Shown: positions 31,270-39,755 of the stretch, piece after piece | Layout: the number at the start of each line of letters is the position of its first letter | Position numbering within the stretch: the first letter of the stretch is position 1 | DNA from: Rhizophlyctis rosea | Taxonomy: Eukaryota > Chytridiomycota > Chytridiomycetes > Rhizophlyctidales > Rhizophlyctidaceae | Direction of reading: 5' to 3' | Assembly (NCBI GenBank): GCA_027596075.1 | Contig: JADGJC010000191.1 | Coordinates: 1-39,755 of the forward strand | DNA length: 39,755 nt | Notes under the pieces: generated by a model | Database searches by the model: none | What the model saw: the letters and a program-made list of their open reading frames with translations, nothing else | What the model was told of the DNA's origin: nothing | Position numbers and translations under genes: made by a program

Positions 31270-32572
31270 TCAATACACGGCCTTCCCCGGCCCAAGCGCG
31301 CTCTTGATCCCCGCCTTCATATCTTCCGTCACTCTCTTCGGCAACTTGACCTTGATCTTCGCAATCAAATCTCCCTTCTTCCCAGGTAGCTTACTGATTG
31401 GCATTCCCTCCCCTCTAATCACAATCTCCTCCCCATTCTGTACCGGAACCCCACTTTGCGCTCCCTTAACTTCAACAACCCGTCCATCCAAATGCTCCAC
31501 CCGCTTCACAAACCCACACAACGCCTCCCAAAGCTCCACGTCCAACTCCGTCACGAGGTTGTCGCCCTGTCGCTTCAACTTGGGATGCGGCTTTTCTTCA
31601 ATGACGAACTCGATGTCTTGTGCTCCCCCGCCCGGGGCGATCTCGTCGCCCTCGCCCGCGAACTTGATTTTGGTGCCGGCTTTCCAACCTGGCTTGACGT
31701 TGACGGTGAGGATTTTGTCGTCGGATTTGGGTTGTTGGGTGGAGGGGTCGAAGATTCGGCGGGTGACTTTGAGGCGTTTGGTTGTTCCTTTGTAGAGGTC
31801 TTCGAGGGAGACGGGGAGTTGTTTTTGTACGGATTGTGGTTGGCGTCTGTTCAGAGAATGCGGATACGGTTAATATACGGCATAATGAAGATAGGCGTTA
31901 CAATCAGTGACACTTACGGTGCAGCCTTTCGTTTCGGTCCTCCAGCACCTGCGAAACCGCCAAACCCACCAGGCATGCCCCCCACATCATCGTCCGTATC
32001 CATGAAGTCCATCCCACCCACTCCGCCCATCCCTCCCATGCCTCCCATGCCAAACGGACTTGCTCCTCCAAAGAACTGTCGGAAAATGTCCTCCGCAGCT
32101 GACGGTCTGAAACCACCACCTCCGCCTGGGCCCCCGCTTGTGAACGTGAATGTGGTGCCGCCAGGGAACCCGCCAGGTCCTCCGCCTCCGAACGAGAATC
32201 CAGCGGGGAATCCGCCCGGTGCGCCACCCGCCCCTCCTCCTCCACCTGCTGGCATGCCTCCTTTTAGGCCTTCTTCGCCGAATTGATCGTAGACAGCTCT
32301 TTTGTTTTTGTCAGACAAGACCTCGTAGGCCTCTGACACCTCCTTGAACTTCTTGTCCGCCTCCTCCTTGTTGTTCGGATTCCGGTCCGGATGCCATTTG
32401 AGCGCCGCCTTCCGGTACGCCTTCTTCAACGCGTCGTCACCTGCGTCTTTTGCCACTCCTACAGAACAAGAAAGTGATGAGTAATATTATTAAGAACATG
32501 AACGTAACGGCATGATGAATCAACCTCAATTTGACACGTACCTAGAATTTTGTAATAGTCTTTACCCGGCAT
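31270..32572 (-). CDS. SIS1: Class B J-protein co-chaperone (Sis1/DNAJB1-like)
   Basis: Exons in coding order: 32572-32542, 32458-31918, 31846-31270; 382 aa. It delivers clients to Hsp70 and stimulates its ATPase. J domain: [25 protein letters not shown] with HPD at 33-35, then [13 protein letters not shown] and [15 protein letters not shown] region with [13 protein letters not shown] and a Met/Gly run ([10 protein letters not shown]) follows, then [17 protein letters not shown], as in Sis1. There is no CxxCxGxG zinc domain, so it is class B. The C-terminal domain has [38 protein letters not shown] and the GEGMPISK loop. Peptide-groove residues are present. Exon 3 shows the codon switch near 31560. 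Divergent from the kinase gene. Confidence 0.95.
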
Positions 32573-33187
32573 GACTGTACTGCTTTTGCGATGTCTGCGA
32601 TGGGTTGAATTCTTCACTGATATAGTGAGTGCGGTTTACTTTGCCAATATACACACTTCGTGCGATAGGATGATGGCTGTCCTTGCGGAAGTAGGTTGTT
32701 AACAACTGAAGAAGGGCGTTGAAGGGGAGGCACTTGGTTTTGTTGGATTTCAGGGAATGGGAAGTGTGCGAGTGTGCCAAATGACGTGTTGGCGGAGAGC
32801 CATCCAAGAACCACCTGGTCGGAACGCGTCGGTTCGGTGGTCATCGAGTCATCGAGCCCATTCTCACACATTCCATGATCTGGCTTACTCAATACTTCTG
32901 TGTAGGTAAGATATACAAGCGTGATCTACAAAAATTCACCTGACGAGCTAATTATATCGCTATTTGGAGGGTCAACTGGTCAACCGTCCTCCTTCTCTCT
33001 CTTCCCCTTTCACTTTCCCATACCTTCAAGATCACATCGTGAGGTGGAACGCTCTGACCAATATATCCTGAGAGCCATCGGTTTTCAATAACTAAGCAAA
33101 ACTTCACCAGCGCTGTGGATCGATTCCTCGTACCGCTGACCCCATCTGCCCACGTTTGGCGTTGGAGCCGAGGACCCTGATTCCAAC
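32573..33187. other. Divergent promoter region, DnaJ / BUR1
   Basis: 615 nt between two start codons. I looked for heat-shock elements and saw only isolated GAA/TTC pairs, no clean array. No TATA box stands out. No gene. Confidence 0.45.
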
Positions 33188-35712
33188 ATGGACTTGCCGG
33201 AATCCACAAAACCAGCAAAACGGACTCGTGACGAGGCAAACGACATAAAGGACGACAAGATGCATCCCTCTAAGGAACTACCCCTAGCAGCCACGGATTC
33301 AGAGTCTGCAATAGCACGGTCGGACGACAAAAAAGCACTCGATATTGACGTTGAACCTCCCTCAAAAAAACGGAAAGTTGACTCACCTGTCAAAGAAGAG
33401 ACTAAAGACGTTGATTCCACCCCCCGCCCGCCCACCGATCCAAACCCAACGCCTCGCTCACCGGCTAGTGAACACTCTCCACTTCCGACCATTCCTCAAG
33501 CCCCACAGCATGAAACGCAATATATCAGAAGACCAATCGATAGTCAGGATAATGGGCAGGAGGAGGGCGAACTGGAGGAAGGAGAGTTAGAAGGGGACGA
33601 TGCAAATGGAGTAGAATCGAAAGCTGGACCGGCCGAGAGTGTGGCGAGAAGAAGTTTGAAGCCGAAGGGCTCGCCTGGTCACAACGGGCCCATGTCGGCG
33701 CCGAGCTCTCCATACGTTCCGTTGCGATCGCCAATGGAAGATCGTGTGAAGCCCCGTATGGAGTCTATGACCCTGAAATTCACGGGATGCTCTCCTATTT
33801 CCGAGTATGAGGAGAAAGCCAAGGTTGGGGAAGGAACATTCGGGTATGTAGAGGCATCCGCCGAGATTGAGTCGGCCAACGCTCATATCGATCCAGCATC
33901 GTCAAGATTGCATATCACAAACACACTGGAGATAAATGTGCATTGAAGCAGATTCTAATGCATAACGAGAAAGAAGGGGTAAGTTATCCATTGGGGCTGT
34001 ATTCTTTGGCGGTACCGGTAATGTCATATCCATTATAGATGCCGATCACAGCACTACGAGAAATCAAACTGCTAAAGAAGTTGAGGCATCCGAACATCGT
34101 CACATTGAAAGAAATGGCGTATAGTGAGGGTATGTCGATGATTAATTGCTTTCGGCTACCTCAATCCGAAGGCCCTCTGACGCCACATGTAGGGAATAGG
34201 CAGGCGAAACAACAGGGACGGCTGTACATGGTCTTTGAGTATATGGATCACGATTTGACTGGTTTACTGGATAATCCGCAAGTCACATTTAAACCTGAAC
34301 ACGTCAAGTGCTATATGAAGCAATTGCTGGAAGGGACCTCTTACCTGCACAAGGTATTTTTTGTAGGCGATGCTATTTGGTCGCAATAGCTAATCACTAT
34401 ATGGACAGAATGGCATACTTCATCGGGATATGAAGAGTACGTGATGTGGCGGCTTGTACAATTTTACCCCAGCTCACAAACGCTTCACAGGTGCCAACAT
34501 TCTTGTTGACAATAAGGGTCATTTGAAATTGGCGGATTTTGGATTGGCGCGGAGTTGGGATAAAGACGCGCCAAATGTACGATTAACACCAACGGTTGTT
34601 ACGCGCTGGTATCGGCCGCCAGAATTATTCATGTTGACCGACAAATACACGGAGACGATTGACATGTGGGGAGTGGGGTAAGTTCTACTGATGCATGTGA
34701 CTTGTCAACTTTCTGCTAACAGGGAGATGTCAGCTGCGTTTTCGGAGAAATCCTGAAACGACGACCCATTTTGGCGGCAGAGGAGAGTGAACAATTGGAA
34801 AAGATTTTCGAATTGATGGGCACGCCGAACGACACGAACTGGCCGGGTTGGCGGGATTATCCGCTCTTTTCTGGTCCAGCGGCGCCGTCATACGCTCCCA
34901 GACCATCATCCCTACATATGAAGTTTCCTTCCCATCAGTAAGTGACTGCGCGATCGATCAATCCGTGCATACCTTTTGCTAATATAAATCGTTGACAGCT
35001 ATGACCCGCAAACCGTCTCATTACTGGAAGCGCTACTACGTCTTGATCCCAAGCAAAGAATATCGGCAGAAGCGGCGCTGAAGCATGACTACTTTCTGAC
35101 AGAGCCAGAAGCTGCCATTCCGGGGACCAGCGCGTAAGAGGCACTCTGACTTCACATCTGACGTTCGCTCAGAAAGCTCAATGAAACTGTCCACATAGGT
35201 TCACGGAATGGCCGTCATCTCACGAACTGGACATGCGAAGACGAAACGAACAATACAAGCAGGACCACATGAGACGGGATTTGCCAGCTCACCATGACGC
35301 TGTCTTCAATTCGAAAGGCCAACCCATACCGCGACGGGCAATTGCGCTCGGACAACGGAACAGGGGCGATAGGTCGGACAGGAATCGTGGTGACAGATCC
35401 GACAGAAACAGCTCGAATATTGACAGTTATCGCCCGTCGTACAACGCGAGAGATGACGATCGGGACACTCGGGAAAGGGATAGGGAGAGAGATACGAGGG
35501 ATAGAGAACGGGATACGAGGGATCGTGACCGGGGGCGTGACGGGGATCGTGACCGGGATCGTGGGGACCGGGATAGAGGTCATTCTTATCGGCCGGCGTA
35601 TAGGGATGATCATTCTCGGGATAGCCGAGATGGGCATTCGTCGTCGTCACATCGAGGTGGGAATCAGGGTGGGACGACAATGCATCCGCTGCCTCCAAAA
35701 CCAAAAGGCTGA
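33188..35712 (+). CDS. BUR1: BUR1/CDK9-type cyclin-dependent kinase
   Basis: Exons 33188-33843, 33897-33978, 34039-34129, 34193-34353, 34409-34436, 34491-34677, 34734-34937, 34999-35133, 35199-35712; 685 aa. Such kinases phosphorylate the RNA polymerase II CTD linker and Spt5 to promote elongation and H2B ubiquitination. N-terminal ~205 residues are disordered, with PPSKKRKV (57-64), a classical SV40-like nuclear signal, and an acidic [12 protein letters not shown]. Kinase: VGEGTFG loop (~213-219), [13 protein letters not shown], cyclin helix [11 protein letters not shown] (248-254 is PITALRE), HRDMK (335-339), DFG (355-357), activation loop [14 protein letters not shown], typical of BUR1. 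The C-terminus is an Arg/Asp/Glu-dipeptide tail (35380-35660). MHNEKEG and [10 protein letters not shown] favour BUR1 over CDK12. Confidence 0.92.
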
Positions 35713-36038
35713 TGTCAACAAAGATGATACCCTTTTTGGCGACAATGTCAGATCATACGGGATGTGTCGTTGAGTTGCTGATTTCCCCTCTGTTTAGGAT
35801 CTAACATACATGATCGTCTCAAGATGACAGGTATAAGCCAAGTCTGCTGTAACCTTCACTGCAGATGCGCAACACACGACGATTCAATGATCATAACGAA
35901 TCAGTAATGTATCTATTCACAAGGCTTTCTCAAAAACATACAATTCTTGGTTAGGTGACAAACAAAGACCGAAAATGATGTAAGTGGCCATCGTGGCCGA
36001 ATCATCGAGAAGAAAACCAAAGGGACCGGCCCAAGTCT
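35713..36038. other. Convergent spacer, kinase / GT43
   Basis: 326 nt up to the nearest alternative GT43 stop (36039). Holds both 3' UTRs; no gene seen. Confidence 0.4.
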
Positions 36039-36067
36039 TTAAGCCTTGGGCGCTTCCTTCTTTCCTC

Positions 36068-37482
36068 CTACCCCTCCCGCCCCACCAGCGGCCCCCCCCC
36101 CCCCCCCCCCGCCCGGGCCCCCCCCCCCGTGCGCCACCCCCCCCCCCCCGCCTCACTCTCCTTCAAAACCTTCACCACCACCACCTTTTTCTGCTGCTGC
36201 ACCCCCTGTTGCCCCCGCACCGGCGCCGGCGCAACAGGTCTCTCCTCCCTCTCCACCCCCCAATCCTTCGGATACGGCGTCCGAATCGGCTTCGTCTTCA
36301 CGTGGAAGACGCGGACGTTGTCGATGAGTGGTTGGAGGAAGTGGGCTTTAGAAGGGTCAGGCTCGATAATGGACATGAAAGCGGTTTCCATCATTCCGGT
36401 GGGCGTGTTCCAGTAGAAACGGATTTTGGGGTTTTCGAATAGTTTTGTGGCGGGGAATGCGAATGCTGCCATGTCTAGTGTTTTGTTTTGGAAAAGGGAG
36501 GAGATTTACATGATTAGCGAATGTTTTGTTTATTGCTTTGCGCGATTGACTAGTTTGGCGGGGTTGTTGGGTGATATGCGAGATCACAACACCAAAAAAG
36601 GAAAGGGGATTGACCAACAAAAATGATCACCAAAAAGTTGAAAAGATCAACCTACCCAATGGATACTTCCTCCCCGGCGCAAAACTCGTAACCCACTTCA
36701 CAAATCTCCCCTCCGAATCCAACACCGGCCCTTCAACCCCACTCCGTCCAATCCCACCCACACTAAACAAACTCAACGTCGTCACATTCCTCAAATTCTC
36801 AAAAAGCTTCAGATCATACGCATTGTCATCATCCGTGAAATACACAACGCCATTAATCCTCCTATCCCTTATATAATCCAACGCCGCATTGCGCTGATCC
36901 AACCCTCTATGCGTGGCGTTACTCTTTTTCACAGTTTCCTGGGGGAAGTAAATAAACGGTACGGCGGGTGATTCTCGGAGGAAATCTTCAGTTGAGGGGT
37001 CGATGGCGGCGCCGTCTTCGATGAGGATCCAGAGGAGGTTTGGGACTTGGGCGAGGGTGTTTTTTAGTTTTATTAGGTCGGGGCGACGGGTGAGGCGTTC
37101 GTAGGTTGGAGTTATGAGAAGGAGGCGGGAGTTGTCTGGGCAGAGGTTTTCGCCTGTTTCGCCGATTTCGATGGTGTGGCGGCAGGTTTCTATTGGTTCT
37201 GGTGGTTGTTGGGGGGTGTATTCTGTCCACTGGTTTTTGTTTGGGTTGGGTGTGTTTTAGTTTGTGATTGGTTGATTGGGGTCAAAGTTGGTGTGAATTT
37301 TGGAGGTGTGGGTGTGGCGGACTTACCTCTGTTGGTGATAGTAGAAAAACAAACAAAACAAAGCCGAGTAATAGTGGCAGTAGCCATCGCCGTCGTATTC
37401 TGGACACTATGGGCTTTAGTCTTGCGGCGGTTGAAGGGTCCGGCAAGAACATGTCTGGTTTGCTAAGTTTGCTCATACTCAT
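36068..37482 (-). CDS. GT43-family glycosyltransferase (beta-1,3-glucuronyltransferase-like), type II membrane protein
   Basis: Exons in coding order: 37482-37327, 37229-36656, 36474 to 36068 in the assembled frame; 378 aa. GT43 enzymes transfer GlcA or Xyl from UDP sugars in the Golgi. A short cytosolic part (RIRRRW) precedes one span, LLPLLLGFVLFVFLLS (residues ~35-50), typical of Golgi type II proteins. Catalytic domain: LLLITPTYERLTRRPDLIKL, QVPNLLWILIEDG, ATHRGLDQRNAALDYI, and the metal-binding VVYFTDDDNAYDL (DDD at 185-187), then SVGGIGRSGVEGP and KYPLGDMAAFAF. The C-terminal tail past WGVEREERP is broken into G-homopolymers on the coding strand (36149-36092); frame and length there are uncertain, with possible ends at 36068, 36039 or 35917. 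Exon 2 shows a codon switch near 36930. Confidence 0.88.
36092..36149. repeat. Three C-homopolymer runs (19, 11 and 13 nt) in the GT43 3' end
   Basis: C runs at 36092-36110, 36118-36128 and 36137-36149, separated by GCCCGGG and GTGCGCCA. On the coding (minus) strand they are poly-G, i.e. poly-Gly if in frame. Their length decides which of three stops ends the protein. Confidence 0.9.
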
Positions 37483-39195
37483 TGAGCTGTTGCGGTAAGT
37501 TTATGGAAGTGAAAAACAGCTTGTCCTACAAGGTTCAATAGACAGAACGCGATACGAGTTATTGGGTGGGGGAGGTACGGTTTCACTATCGAGGCTCTTG
37601 ACTATGTACATAAAAGTCAGGTGGTGGTTGTGTGTATGAGTGGGCAGTGCCCTATTATTCTATGATGCGTATGTTGTATGCAGGGTGAGTGTAAAATAGG
37701 AGGGACCCCACTTTTGCCGCCCTCTATATGAAAAAACTCTATTCATCAAAAGTCTCTTCCATCCGCCTCACCCATTTGCCCGCCCTGTGTGTTTGCGTGG
37801 TGTGTCCCCATCCCTTCTCCGACAAGGAATTTCGAACTCTTCTTTGCGTAACATAGGACATGCTTCACATTTTCACTCGAAGGTTTCGCCTGCTTCTTCA
37901 TATGGCGGATGGGTGCCACCCAGTTGACCCGTGTGGACGGTACGCGCCTCGGTTGATCATTAGAGCCAAACGAGGTCAGATATGAATGTTGACTCTCTTG
38001 AATGGGGGGCGGCGGCCCATGGCTAAAAAACTCTACTTTGTGTTGGACATTCAAAGCGTCTGGGTGCATTGGATCAGCGGCATCAACTGCGCGGTTGCCA
38101 TTTTGGGGTATACGGGCGCCACATTGTCGGGTCGAACTCGCCCGATACCGGGAATTCAGGTTGCCGCTCGCCCGGTGGTTATTTTGTTGGCCTGTCCATA
38201 TCAAGGCCGTACCACAGAAGACGTTGTTGGTGGTCACGAGGCCAAGAGGCCAAGAAAATGTTGCATCCCTTCCCCTCCGTGCTTCATACATCAACGAAAG
38301 CTGTAATAGTTTCGGCGTCACTATCGTTGCCGCCAAGAAGCGTGAAGAAGCTGGACAGGCTTCACAGAATCTCATGGATGCGCTGCTGATCACCTGTCAA
38401 TGTTCATATGGGTGACAATGACACGGATAACCAGATAGCAATTAGCAAGCAATTAGCAAACTTGCAGCCGCGCCCATACAATGGGAGTCGCTGCCAAGAA
38501 CGCGTGATGTGCCTTTCAAAGTCCCTAAAACCCCATGGCATAATCCTCAATTCGCGACCTCGCAGTATTCAACTCAACTTCTTCAATAGTATCACCACGT
38601 TGTTGGCACGTTCGATCATAATCCATTCACATACTATGAACATTCGAAGGACAGAACTCCGTCATCACTATCAAAGGATTCATTCTCAATGCCCCTGTCC
38701 GGTCTTGCTTGCTAATAAAATTTTCTGTGAATGCAGGTCATTGACTTTGGTATGATTGAAGAAAGCACGTGGTGCATGATGTATTATTGCGTGAACGTTG
38801 CAAAATATGGTTTGGACAGTCCTTTGAGACGTAGTGACCTACACCATCCGGGAAGATGTATTGGGTACGGCAACGTCCTACACAGGGTCCTCAAATTCTG
38901 TGGGAAACACTGAGGAGAGGAGAATCGAGGACCCTGAGAACAACGGATGGCGATGAATTTTGCTTACGTTATGACCAGCCCTCCTGGCCATCTCCATCAC
39001 TGCTCCATTTTACTATTCTGTGGCGCCAGATCAACGGTCACACTGGTCAACTCTTCTTTCCCAGAACTCTTCTCAGTCGTCCAAGAAAATGAAATTGCAC
39101 TACATAAAGGCGACGGTGTGGTGGCCACGCATCTCTACAAAACGGTAAACCTGAGCACAAAACTGTCTAACCAAAGTCACATACAATTCATACAG
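37483..39195. other. Spacer with an unassigned long open frame
   Basis: 1.7 kb between GT43 and the methyltransferase. A minus frame is open for 215 codons (38393-37746), beginning with GTG in the assembled frame, and contains VQHKVEFFSHGPPPP and KKSSKFLVGEGMG. Several plus frames overlap it (38002-38415, 37986-38306), so the region simply has few stops; I recognise no family and give it low weight as a gene. The rest is AT-rich and empty. Confidence 0.3.
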
Positions 39196-39755
39196 CAACT
39201 CAAGCCATCTCGGCCCCCACACGCATTCTCCTCAACACCCTCCACACATCCTCATCCCAAGAATCCTCCCTCTCCCAACGCGTCTTTTACTACCTTTGCC
39301 TCCTCCACAACTACACACTCGGCACAACATGGTCCGGCTCATCCTTCGACGCCCACGTCCGTGACAAGATGGTCGCATTAGACCGAGACAAGTGTCACGC
39401 CATGTATCTCTTAGAACGCTCCATCAACGCGAAGAACATTGTCGAAGCAGGCACAGGGTATGGAGTCAGTACCATCTATTTGGCACTAGCATCTGGGCAG
39501 AATGTGGAAGGTGAACGTGGGAATGGCGGTGTGGGCATCACGGGAAGGGTCATTGCGACAGAGAACGGAGCACAAGGTTGCAACGTCTCAATCCTACTGG
39601 CATGAAGCTGGAGAAGATGTGGAAAAGTGGATCGATCTACGTATCCGGAACTTGTTGGAGACGTTGCGGGGGGGGGGGGGGGGGGGTAAGGGCTTGCCTA
39701 ACACCATTGATATCCTGCACCTTGACATTATTTTGAATTTATTAATTGTTTCGGT
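39196..39755 (+). pseudogene. SAM-dependent methyltransferase fragment, frameshifted and cut by the window end
   Basis: From an acceptor AG at 39194-39195 the frame reads TQAISAPTRILLNTLHT, YYLCLLHNYTLGTTW, then LDRDKCHAMYLLERSI and IVEAGTGYGVSTIYLALA: the SAM-binding motif I (VEAGTGYG) of class I methyltransferases, followed by a post-I acidic TEN/TEH strand end. Such proteins resemble O-methyltransferase-like enzymes of unknown substrate. Near 39561-39566 the frame slips by one: the assembled frame ends at 39605, while the neighbouring frame continues EHKVATSQSYWHEAGEDV and DLRIRNLLETLR. It then enters a 19-G run (39668-39686), which stays in that frame to reach LPNTIDILHLDI. The 5' exon could not be joined in phase (a donor at 39145 gives a frame with a stop upstream). 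Read as a damaged or mis-assembled gene; could be functional if the slips are errors. Confidence 0.55.
39668..39686. repeat. 19-nt G-homopolymer in the methyltransferase frame
   Basis: A pure G run following ACGTTGC and preceding TAAGGGCTTGCC. In the better frame it encodes about six extra glycines between LETLR and KGLPNTID, where related proteins have one or two residues. GGTAAG at its end also resembles a splice donor. Confidence 0.9.

Noticed and set aside
39369..39605. Complete small methyltransferase ending at 39605
   Set aside because: The last ~13 residues lose similarity, while the neighbouring frame continues the family; treated as a frame slip.

Overview
This window is nuclear DNA of an intron-rich fungus. 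Nearly every gene is cut by short GT-AG introns, mostly about 50-90 nt, and exon joins could be checked by reading phase. The gene content is fungal: ACR3 arsenite exporter, PPxY alpha-arrestin, HET-domain protein, DUF2408 protein, BUR1-type CDK, YSY6/RAMP4, Sus1/ENY2. A GT43 glycosyltransferase and a divergent LC8-like dynein light chain hint at, but do not prove, an early-diverging or flagellated lineage. No bacterial, viral or organellar segment was seen, and no tRNA or rRNA gene.

Layout. 1-462: 3' end of a glycoside-hydrolase-like gene. 1658-2463 (-): ribosomal protein eS26. 2843-3115 (+): tiny RING-like protein. 4050-5596 (+): zinc alcohol dehydrogenase. 6312-7069 (-): ribosomal stalk protein P1. 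7070-9092: long spacer with a degenerate repeat array. 9093-10614 (+): mitochondrial branched-chain aminotransferase. 10799-11414 (-): small single-span membrane protein. 11819-12766 (+): broken HNH-nuclease-like gene with an acidic tail. 13020-15535 (-): alpha-arrestin. 16204-16533 (-): small Cys-motif protein. 17358-18845 (+): ACR3. 19217-19727 (-): RAMP4. 20195-20691 (+): Sus1/ENY2. 20862-22634 (-): DUF2408 protein. 22896-24469 (+): HAD phosphatase. 24851-26801 (-): mitochondrial tRNA 2-thiouridylase. 27780-29810 (+): HET-domain protein. 30071-30319 (-): LC8-like protein, followed by a second degenerate repeat array. 31270-32572 (-): DnaJ/Sis1-type Hsp40. 33188-35712 (+): BUR1/CDK9 kinase. 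36068-37482 (-): GT43 glycosyltransferase with G-homopolymers in its 3' end. 39196-39755 (+): SAM methyltransferase remnant cut by the window end.

Most genes are housekeeping (translation, ER translocation, SAGA/TREX-2 and elongation control, chaperone, mitochondrial metabolism) and do not form a pathway or cluster. Neighbouring genes almost always alternate strand, giving a chain of convergent and divergent pairs.

The most unusual signals are: (1) long exons on both strands switch sharply from C-ending to G/T-ending codons partway along, always C first; (2) long poly-G/C runs inside two coding regions; (3) an HNH_2-like gene whose introns and framing are preserved except for one frameshift exactly at the HNH His and one in-frame stop before an acidic tail; (4) two distant arrays of a shared degenerate repeat; (5) a 13-bp CCAAT-containing tandem repeat upstream of the HET gene.
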